The position numbers and the translations under genes were made by a program. Source: Lentisphaerota bacterium (lineage in GTDB: Bacteria > Verrucomicrobiota > Kiritimatiellia > UBA8416 > VGWI01). From it: DNA of 32,498 nt. Shown here in pieces: positions 25,391 to 32,498 of the stretch. The DNA lies in the NCBI GenBank assembly GCA_016873655.1, contig VGWI01000019.1, forward strand, positions 1 through 32,498, written 5' to 3'. Within the stretch, counting starts at the first letter, position 1. The number at the start of each line of letters is the position of its first letter. The notes beneath the pieces are model-generated. The model was not told the origin of the DNA and made no database searches. It saw nothing but the letters and a program-made list of their open reading frames with translations.

Positions 25391-26416
25391 ATGACCGATA
25401 TCCGGCTTATTGTCTGCGACTTCGACGGCACGATAATCGGTCGCCAGGACGAGCACATCCTGTTCGAGCGGTTCAGGGACCAGCTCCGGCGGCTGAAGGA
25501 AGAGAAAGGCACTCTCTGGGCGGTTAGCACGGGGCGTTCGTCCGACAGTTTCTGGCGGTGTTTCGGGCCCATGTCGTTATTCGGCATGGAACCGGACGTC
25601 GTCATAACCCGCCACGCCTACATAACCGGCGGGCGTCTCGGCAGGACGTGGAGGCACGTGCTGTGGAACCTCAGGATTCATTACCTTCTTCTACTCACGC
25701 GCGCGAGGATCCGCTTCACGCTCAGGAACTGGCTGCACGAGATTACCGACGGCATTCGCGGTGCGCACCCGATAGCGCTGACTGAAGACAGGCTGTGCGT
25801 GCGTTTCGACACGAGGGAGGCGTGCGACGTTGCCGTCGACATGCTGAACGGGTTGGCCGCCGAAAACCGGCACCTGATGGTGTTCAAGTATCTCAACGAG
25901 GTGGACGTGCGATCCGTGCCGTTCACCAAGGGTTTGGCGGTCGCTGAGCTGGCCCGGCACCTCGGGATAGCACCGGGGCAGATACTTGTTATCGGGAACG
26001 GTCACAACGACCTGAGCATGATGCAGCCGGACGTGGCGGGCATGGTGGGGTGTCCGATGAACTCCGAGGCGGAGGTCATGGAACACGTGCACCGCGTGGG
26101 AGGGCATATCGCCGGCCGGCCATCGCTTGAGGGGGTAATCGAAACGATTGATGCCGCCGTGTCGGGCGCCATGAACAGCATGCTCCCTGAGTGGTGGCGT
26201 CCGGCGTCGGTCGGCGTCAACCCCAGGCCGGCGAAGCGGCACCGGCAGAAATGGCCGAAGGGAAGAAAGGCGCGCATCGCCCTTGTCATAGGCGTGATCT
26301 ACATCGTCCTGCTTGTTTTCTGCGAGTTCGGTCTCATTCCGAAGGTCGGCGGATTGATCAGGTGGCCGTTCACTCTTCTTTCGGGTTTTGTCGAGAGTAT
26401 GGGGAAATGGCTATAG
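25391..26416 (+). CDS. HAD-IIB family hydrolase with C-terminal transmembrane segment
   Basis: IRLIVCDFDGTIIGRQDEHIL, AVSTGRSSDSF, ILVIGNGHNDLSMM; C-terminal ARIALVIGVIYIVLLVFCEFGLIP. Confidence 0.85.
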   Translation: MTDIRLIVCDFDGTIIGRQDEHILFERFRDQLRRLKEEKGTLWAVSTGRSSDSFWRCFGPMSLFGMEPDVVITRHAYITGGRLGRTWRHVLWNLRIHYLLLLTRARIRFTLRNWLHEITDGIRGAHPIALTEDRLCVRFDTREACDVAVDMLNGLAAENRHLMVFKYLNEVDVRSVPFTKGLAVAELARHLGIAPGQILVIGNGHNDLSMMQPDVAGMVGCPMNSEAEVMEHVHRVGGHIAGRPSLEGVIETIDAAVSGAMNSMLPEWWRPASVGVNPRPAKRHRQKWPKGRKARIALVIGVIYIVLLVFCEFGLIPKVGGLIRWPFTLLSGFVESMGKWL

Positions 26417-26432
26417 GCGGCAGGGAGGAGCG

Positions 26433-27230
26433 ATGAAGATAGGGTTCATAGGCGGCGGAAAGATGGCTGAGGCCATGGTTGATTCCCTGATCGCACGGAA
26501 GGTGGCGGTTCCCCGGGCGGTGACGGTCAGCGATATAAGCGCTGCGCGGAGGCGGGCGCTGAAAAAGCGATACGGTGTGGCCGTAACCGGCAGCAACGCG
26601 GAGGCTGTTCGTGTTTCCGACGTAATCGTGCTCGCGGTGAAGCCGCAGGACCTTGCCGGGGTTCTGGCAGGTCTGGCAGCCTGCCCGGCGTTGCGCGGGC
26701 TGGTGATTTCGATAGCGGCGGGAAAGACTCTTGCCTTTCTCCAGGCGGCCCTTCCCGGCGCGCGTGTGATCAGGGTGATGCCGAACCTGGCGTGCCAGGT
26801 ATCGGAAGGAATGAGCGTGTTCTGCGCCGGACGGCGCGCGACGGCTTCCGATCGCCGCACGGCGGCGCGGGTACTTGGCGCGATGGGACAGGTAATCGAG
26901 CTTCCCGAGTCGAGGTTCGACGCCGTAACCGCGCTCAGCGGGTCAGGTCCAGCTTTCCTTGCCTATGCCCTGGACGCGCTAGTCGAGGGCGCTGTGGAGC
27001 AGGGGTTGGAGCGGCGTGACGCGGTGCTGCTTGCATGCCAGACGATGCTCGGGACGGGGCTGGTGTTGGTCCGGAAGGGGCTTCGGCCCTCGGAGTTGAT
27101 CGCCGCTGTTGCCTCGCCAAACGGCACGACCGCGGCAGGGCTGGCGGTGCTGGAGAAGTCAGCCCTGAGGCGGACGCTGGCCCGCACGGTGCGGGCCGCG
27201 GCCAGGCGCAGCCGCGAACTGAGCCGCTAA
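26433..27230 (+). CDS. proC: Pyrroline-5-carboxylate reductase
   Basis: MKIGFIGGGKMAEAMVDSLI, VLAVKPQDL, RVMPNLACQVSEGMSVF, ALSGSGPAFLAYALDALVEGAVEQGL, VASPNGTTAAGL. Confidence 0.93.
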   Translation: MKIGFIGGGKMAEAMVDSLIARKVAVPRAVTVSDISAARRRALKKRYGVAVTGSNAEAVRVSDVIVLAVKPQDLAGVLAGLAACPALRGLVISIAAGKTLAFLQAALPGARVIRVMPNLACQVSEGMSVFCAGRRATASDRRTAARVLGAMGQVIELPESRFDAVTALSGSGPAFLAYALDALVEGAVEQGLERRDAVLLACQTMLGTGLVLVRKGLRPSELIAAVASPNGTTAAGLAVLEKSALRRTLARTVRAAARRSRELSR

Positions 27231-27236
27231 AGAAGA

Positions 27237-27264
27237 ACGGCCGCCCGGTTGCCCCGGCGGCCGT
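27237..27264. terminator. Hairpin between convergent proC and acyl-CoA dehydrogenase (bidirectional terminator-like)
   Basis: ACGGCCGCC-cggttgcccc-GGCGGCCGT. Confidence 0.6.
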
Positions 27265-27291
27265 CCCTGTCGTCTTTCCTGATGTGCGCCG

Positions 27292-28455
27292 TCAGACCGA
27301 CGCGGCGGATGCCTTGATGATGTTCAGCGCGATGACTTCGCGCTGGATCTGGTTGGTGCCTTCGTAGATCTGCGTGATCTTCGCATCGCGCATCATCTTC
27401 TCGGCGGGATATTCCTTCATGTAACCGTATCCGCCGAAGATCTGTACGGCATCGGTTGTGACCTTCATGGCGACGTCCGACGCGAACAGCTTGCTCATGG
27501 CGGAGATGCGGGAATAATCCTTCGCCCCGCTGTCAATGTAGCGCGCGGCCGCATACACGAGGGCGCGGGCGGCCTCGACCTGCGTTGCCATGTCGGCGAG
27601 CATGAACTGCACGCCCTGGAAGGAGCAGATCGGCTTCCTGAACTGGCGGCGCTGGCGGCTGTAGGCCGTTGCCTCGTCCAGGGCGCCGGCCGCGATGCCC
27701 AGCGCCTGGGCGGCCACGCCGGGGCGCGACTTGTCGAGGGTCTTCATCGCCACGATGAAGCCCATGCCTTCGCGGGCGATGAGGTTCTCCTTCGGGATAC
27801 GGCAATCCTGGAAGATGAGTTCCCGTGTCGCCGAGGCGCGGATACCCATCTTGTTCTCCTTCTTGCCGAAGGTGAAGCCCGGGGTGCCCTTCTCGACTAT
27901 GAAGGCGCTGGCGCCGCGCGCGCCCTTGGCCTTGTTCGTCATGGCGATGACGGTATAGATATCCGCCTCACCGCCGTTGGTAATCCACTGCTTGGTCCCG
28001 TTCAGGATGTAGCTGTCGCCATCCTTGACCGCGGTTGTGCGGATGCCGCCGGCGTCGCTGCCGGCTTCGGCTTCGGTCAGGCCGAAGGCCGCGATCGATT
28101 TGCCGGACGCCAGACGCGGAAGGTACTTCTGCTTCTGTTCTTCCGACCCGTGGAGGATGATCGGGTACGTGCCGAGCCCGGTCGCCGCAAGGGCAAGCGA
28201 GATGCCGCCGCAGACCTTGGAAAGCTCCTCGACCGCGATGACGGTTTCCATGACGCCGCCGCCCATCCCGCCGTACTTCTCCTCGATGGAGATGGCGAAG
28301 AGGTCCGACTTGCGGAAGACTTCAACCGCCTCCCACGGGAACTCGTTCGCCTCATCGTACTTCTCGCGGATCGGCTTGAGTTTGTCTTGGGCGATCTGGC
28401 GGCTCAGATCGCGGATCATTTCCTGCTGCTCGGTCAGAAAGTAGTCCATGCTCAT
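27292..28455 (-). CDS. Acyl-CoA dehydrogenase
   Basis: MSMDYFLTEQQEMIRDLSRQIAQDKLKP, AFGLTEAEAGSDAGGIRTTA, GIRASATRELIFQDCRIPKENL, QIFGGYGYMKEYPAEKMMRDAKITQIYEGTNQIQR. Confidence 0.95.
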   Translation of the reverse strand: MSMDYFLTEQQEMIRDLSRQIAQDKLKPIREKYDEANEFPWEAVEVFRKSDLFAISIEEKYGGMGGGVMETVIAVEELSKVCGGISLALAATGLGTYPIILHGSEEQKQKYLPRLASGKSIAAFGLTEAEAGSDAGGIRTTAVKDGDSYILNGTKQWITNGGEADIYTVIAMTNKAKGARGASAFIVEKGTPGFTFGKKENKMGIRASATRELIFQDCRIPKENLIAREGMGFIVAMKTLDKSRPGVAAQALGIAAGALDEATAYSRQRRQFRKPICSFQGVQFMLADMATQVEAARALVYAAARYIDSGAKDYSRISAMSKLFASDVAMKVTTDAVQIFGGYGYMKEYPAEKMMRDAKITQIYEGTNQIQREVIALNIIKASAASV

Positions 28456-28686
28456 TCTTATTTCCCCCGGTATTGTGCATTCCAGCCGCCGCCCCCCGTG
28501 ACTAACGGCGCGCGGCGTAAATGGCGCGCGGATCATAGGTTGGGGGGGCGGTTGCGGGCAAGCTCAAATGCCGTCTTTGCGGCTTGTGTCGGCGGTGTGT
28601 CGGTACGGGTGGCTGGCCAGGGGATGTGGCGGGGCGGTCAAACCCGGTTGCGGGGCGATGGGTTGAGGGGTAGAGTGCCTGGCCTG

Positions 28687-29646
28687 ATGACAATCCGTGA
28701 GACGAGAACGAAGCAGCGCGCGCTTACGCAGTCCGAGCGGATGCTCGATGCCGCCCGCGGAGCGCGGAGTTATCTGCCGGCGGAGATGCTTGAAGAAACG
28801 CGAAGCTTCCTGCGCCGTCAGCAGGGGGCCGGCGGGGGGTTCATCGGGCGCGGCGGGAGCGAGGATCTCTACTACACCGTCTTCGGAATAGACGCGATGC
28901 ATGCCGCGGGGATCGAGCCTGACGCGGGGCCGCTCGGCAGTTTTATCCGGTCGTTCGGCGACGGCAACGGACTCGACTTCATGCACTTAAGCTGTCTTGC
29001 GCGGTGCAGGGCCAGGGCGCTGCCGCCCGACCCGGCTGTTGCCGTCCGCGTGTCGCGGCGGATCGAGGAATATCGTTCGCTTGACGGCGGGTACAACCCG
29101 CAGAAGGGGGCAGGGCGCGGCTCAATATACGGCTGCTTCCTTGCGAATGCCGCCTGCGAAGATCTCGGCATCGCCACGCCCGAGCCGGCCAAGTTGCTGA
29201 AAAGCGTTCTTTCGCTGCGCATGGAAGACGGGTACTTCGCGAACGAGTGGGATATTGACCTTGCCAGCACGAACGCGTCGGTTGGCGCGCTGCTGCTGAT
29301 TCGGCGCCTTGGCGGACAGCCTGATCTCAAGTCAGTCGAGTGGCTGATGGAGCAGCGGCATGAGGCAGGCGGAATAAGGGCAGGCCCGCTCGCGCCCTTT
29401 CCTGACCTGGTTTCGACGGCGACGGGCCTCTTTGCGTTGCACGAGTGCGATTCCGATCCGGGGGCCCGGTTCCGTGAAGCCTGCGTCGCGCTTATCGAGG
29501 CCCTGTGGCAGGACGGCGGATTTGCGGGACATCTTCTCGAGGATGCCGCCGATTGCGAGTACACGTTCTACGGGTTGCTGTCGCTCGGGTGTTTGAGCGC
29601 TTTTGCGGGCGGTGGTCGGCAGGAGGGCGAACGAGCGGGTGAATGA
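28687..29646 (+). CDS. Prenyltransferase / squalene-cyclase alpha-toroid repeat protein (smaller partner)
   Basis: SLDGGYNPQKGAGRGSIYGCFLANAACEDLG, EWDIDLASTNASVGALLLIRRLG, ADCEYTFYGLLSLG: repeats of the protein-prenyltransferase beta / squalene-cyclase fold. Start MTIRETRTKQ. Confidence 0.75.
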   Translation: MTIRETRTKQRALTQSERMLDAARGARSYLPAEMLEETRSFLRRQQGAGGGFIGRGGSEDLYYTVFGIDAMHAAGIEPDAGPLGSFIRSFGDGNGLDFMHLSCLARCRARALPPDPAVAVRVSRRIEEYRSLDGGYNPQKGAGRGSIYGCFLANAACEDLGIATPEPAKLLKSVLSLRMEDGYFANEWDIDLASTNASVGALLLIRRLGGQPDLKSVEWLMEQRHEAGGIRAGPLAPFPDLVSTATGLFALHECDSDPGARFREACVALIEALWQDGGFAGHLLEDAADCEYTFYGLLSLGCLSAFAGGGRQEGERAGE

Positions 29647-31423
29647 CAGTCGTGAATTCAGGCAGGCGGTTCTTGAGCGCCTGATGGGCGAGCGGGCGGG
29701 GCCGTGCTGGGAGGGGCGTCTTTCCAGCAGTGCGGTTGCCGCTGCGGTAGCGGTCTTTGCGCTTTCGGTCGCGGACCGGTCGGGCCATCGCGAAAGGATA
29801 CGGCGCGGGCTCGACTGGATTGTCCTGGCAAGGAACCCGGACGGCGGCTGGGGCGATTCCCCTGAAAGCCCGAGCAACCTGACCGCGACGGTGCTTGTAT
29901 GGTCGGCGCTTTCGCTTTCCAGGAACGACTTTCCCGCCCATGTCTCGGCGGCGGAGAGCGCGCGCCGCTGGCTTATCGGGCATTGCGGCGGGGACGACGC
30001 GCAAGCCGTGCGGCGCGCGGTCCTGCGCAGGTACGGCGACGACAGGACCTTCGCGGCGCCGATCCTGACGATGTGCGCGCTTTCGGGGAGGCTGGGCCGT
30101 GAGTCCGAGGCATGGGACGCCGTGCCACAGTTGCCGTTTGAGCTGGCCGTACTTCCGAACTGGCTCTTCAAGGCGGTACGCCTCACCGTGGTAAGTTACG
30201 CACTTCCGGCGCTCATCGCCATCGGGCTTGCCAGGCACAGGCGCGCACCTTCGGCCAACCCCGCATTGCGGGCGCTGCGCAATGCGCTTGCCCGGCGTGT
30301 TGTCCGGATCGCCGGTCGGATGCAGCCCTCGAACGGCGGCTACGAGGAGGCCACGCCGCTCACGGCATTCGTCGTGATGAGCCTTGCCTCCGCGGGCCTG
30401 AATGAGAACGAGGTGGTGCGCCGGGGTGTCCGGTTCCTTTGCCAGTCGCAGCGCGATGACGGCGGATGGCCGATAGACACCAACCTGGCGACGTGGCTGA
30501 CAAGTCTCAGTCTGTGTGCGATCGGCAAGGAAGGCGTGGAGACGCTCCTGACGCCTTTTGATCGGCGCGCGATCCTGCAATGGCTGCTGGGTCAGCAGTA
30601 CACGCTGCAGCACCCCCTTACCTTCGGGGCGGCCGGCGGTTGGTCCTGGACCGACCTGCCCGGGGGGATGCCGGACGCGGACGACACATCAGGCGCGCTG
30701 CTTGCGATCCATGCGCTTGCGCCGGATGAGCCTGCTGTGCTTGACGCCGCTCATCGCGGGGTTCGATGGCTTCTCGATCTGCAGAACTCGGACGGCGGCA
30801 TGCCCACGTTCTCAAGGGGGTGGGGCAAGTTGCCGTTCGATCGCAGTTGCCCGGACATCACGGCCCATGCGATGCAGGCGTTTGTCGCGTGGGAACCGCT
30901 TCTTGCCGGTCCGGTGGCGGCTGAGGTAAGGGCGGCGTTCGGGAGGATGACGGCGTATCTCGCACGCAGCCAGGACGCGGCCGGGGCGTGGAAACCACTG
31001 TGGTTCGGGAACCAGCATGTTGCCGGCGAGGGCAACCGCACCTACGGCACCGCGCGCGTACTCCTTGCCATCGAGACCCTTGGCGGCGAAGCGGAGCCGC
31101 GGATTGCGGCGATGCTTGAGCGGGGGCGGCGATGGTTGACTGAGAGCCAGAACGCCGACGGCGGGTGGAGCGGTGACCGTGCGTGTTCCGCGTCGGTTGA
31201 AGAGACGGCGTTGGCCGTGTCCGCGCTTGCACGGTATCCGGGCGCGGCTGATGCCGTGGCCAGGGGAATACGGTGGCTCGACGAGAGAACCCGGGGCGGG
31301 ACGGAATTCCATGCTGCGCCGATCGGCCTGTACTTCGCCAGTCTGTGGTACTCGGAGCGTCTCTATCCCGTGATCTTCACTGCCTGGGCGCTCTCACGCG
31401 CCGGCGGCAGGGGCGGTTGCTGA
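29603..31423 (+). CDS. Squalene-hopene-cyclase-like terpene cyclase (class II, DxDD)
   Basis: Multiple QW-type repeats (NPDGGWGD, SQRDDGGW, QNSDGG, SQDAAGAW, SQNADGGW) and PDADDTSGALLAIHAL at the class II cyclase DxDD position. True start may be an internal GTG near VNDSREFRQ. Confidence 0.78.
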   Translation: MRAVVGRRANERVNDSREFRQAVLERLMGERAGPCWEGRLSSSAVAAAVAVFALSVADRSGHRERIRRGLDWIVLARNPDGGWGDSPESPSNLTATVLVWSALSLSRNDFPAHVSAAESARRWLIGHCGGDDAQAVRRAVLRRYGDDRTFAAPILTMCALSGRLGRESEAWDAVPQLPFELAVLPNWLFKAVRLTVVSYALPALIAIGLARHRRAPSANPALRALRNALARRVVRIAGRMQPSNGGYEEATPLTAFVVMSLASAGLNENEVVRRGVRFLCQSQRDDGGWPIDTNLATWLTSLSLCAIGKEGVETLLTPFDRRAILQWLLGQQYTLQHPLTFGAAGGWSWTDLPGGMPDADDTSGALLAIHALAPDEPAVLDAAHRGVRWLLDLQNSDGGMPTFSRGWGKLPFDRSCPDITAHAMQAFVAWEPLLAGPVAAEVRAAFGRMTAYLARSQDAAGAWKPLWFGNQHVAGEGNRTYGTARVLLAIETLGGEAEPRIAAMLERGRRWLTESQNADGGWSGDRACSASVEETALAVSALARYPGAADAVARGIRWLDERTRGGTEFHAAPIGLYFASLWYSERLYPVIFTAWALSRAGGRGGC

Positions 31424-31568
31424 AGCCGCATTCTGCCCCCGGTTTTCCGTCTGGTTTGGGTTTGAAGCGGTATGGCCTTTCAGCTACACGTCCCGGCACT
31501 GTATTGTTGCGGGGGGATGAAGCCGGGGCGCGTGTGCCGGCGCGTGGAAAGACGTGGAAGTCCAATCC

Positions 31569-32498
31569 GTGACGCGTGAGAAGCTATATTCCTATGGTGT
31601 GCAGGCCCTTGCCGTCGGGCTGGGCGTAGCGGCCGTCTCGATATGGGTGGCCGCGCCTGCCGGGGTGCGTATTGAGAAGAGTCTTCCCGGGATGGATGGG
31701 CGCAAGGTGGTTGCGAGGGCCGGCGGTGGGGCCGAGGCAAAGGTCTCCTTCAAGGCAATGGATGGCAGACCGTCGGAAATGAAGGGCGCCTGGCCGCGTT
31801 TCCGCGGCGCCGACTTGAGCAACGTGGCAGATGACGGTGTGAAGCTCGTTGACTCATGGCCGGAGACAGGTCCGTCCGTCGTGTGGTCTGTGGACCTTGG
31901 CGAGGGTCATGCCGGCGCGGCGATATGGAAGGGGCGCGCGTTTGTTCTCGACCATGACGAAACACGCAAGGCCGACTTGCTCAGGTGTCTTTCGATGGAT
32001 GACGGCCGGGACATCTGGCAGCGCTGGTACGATCTGCCCCTGAAACGCAACCACGGCATATCAAGGACGATACCGTCTGTTACCGACAGCCATCTTGTGA
32101 CCATCGGGCCGCGGTGCCATGTCATGTGTGTCCGTCCGGACTCGGGCGACCTGGTGTGGATGATCGACATGGTGGAGCGTTACGGCACCACCGTACCGGG
32201 CTGGTACGCGGGCCAGTGTCCGTTGATAGACGGCGGCGTGGTTGTTCTGGCGCCCGGCGGCACCAACGTTCTTGTGACCGGCCTGGACATCGAGACTGGC
32301 GAGGCGATGTGGGAAACGCCGAATCCCGGCGGGTGGAACATGTCCCATTCCTCCATCGCGGTCATGGAGCATGGCGGACGCAGGATGTACGTGTACGTCG
32401 CGATCGGCGGGACAGTCGGCATCGCGGCGGACGGTGACGATGCCGGGTCGATCCTGTGGAAGTCGACAGAGTGGCAGCCGTCGGTCGTCGCGCCTTCG
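31569..32498 (+). CDS. PQQ-binding-like beta-propeller repeat protein, 3' end outside the window
   Basis: Open frame from GTG 31569 to the window end: MTREKLYSYGVQALAVGLGVAAVSIWVAAPAGV (signal/anchor) ... GAWPRFRGADLSNVADDGVKLVDSWPETGPSVVWSVDLGEGHAGAAIWKGRAFVLDHDE ... LSMDDGRDIWQRW ... PDSGDLVWMIDM ... DIETGEAMWETPNP. Not in the supplied ORF list because it has no stop inside the window. Confidence 0.82.
   Translation, partial: MTREKLYSYGVQALAVGLGVAAVSIWVAAPAGVRIEKSLPGMDGRKVVARAGGGAEAKVSFKAMDGRPSEMKGAWPRFRGADLSNVADDGVKLVDSWPETGPSVVWSVDLGEGHAGAAIWKGRAFVLDHDETRKADLLRCLSMDDGRDIWQRWYDLPLKRNHGISRTIPSVTDSHLVTIGPRCHVMCVRPDSGDLVWMIDMVERYGTTVPGWYAGQCPLIDGGVVVLAPGGTNVLVTGLDIETGEAMWETPNPGGWNMSHSSIAVMEHGGRRMYVYVAIGGTVGIAADGDDAGSILWKSTEWQPSVVAPS

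Overview
GC-rich bacterial chromosomal window. Gene content and one 166-aa protein vaguely suggest the PVC superphylum, but this is not proven. Most of it is ordinary single-copy coding sequence: a cobalamin salvage set (btuFCD-like ABC transporter plus cobO) with a flippase inside it, fabF/fabG, pilT, ssrA (tmRNA), corA-like, lipB/lipA with a class IV aminotransferase, a surface-glycan cluster, a ferritin, an ABC-2 exporter with a TPR-like partner, a GAF protein, an ATP-grasp ligase, a HAD phosphatase, proC, an acyl-CoA dehydrogenase, a pair of QW-repeat (squalene-hopene-cyclase-like) proteins, and a PQQ-like beta-propeller ORF running off the right edge. The part that looks accessory is about 8.8-10.4 kb. 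It holds an IS66 orfA-like fragment and a mazEF toxin-antitoxin pair bounded by an imperfect 31-bp direct repeat. One repeat copy is part of an attC-like fold, and directly behind it is the 5' end of a group II (probably IIC-attC) intron with no reverse transcriptase, immediately next to ssrA. Other points worth a second look are a TIM-barrel/glycosidase-like domain fused to a WaaP-like kinase, the tandem cyclase-like pair, and a cluster of hairpins at about 22.3-22.5 kb with a half-copy near ssrA. All calls are from reading the sequence; no database search was run.
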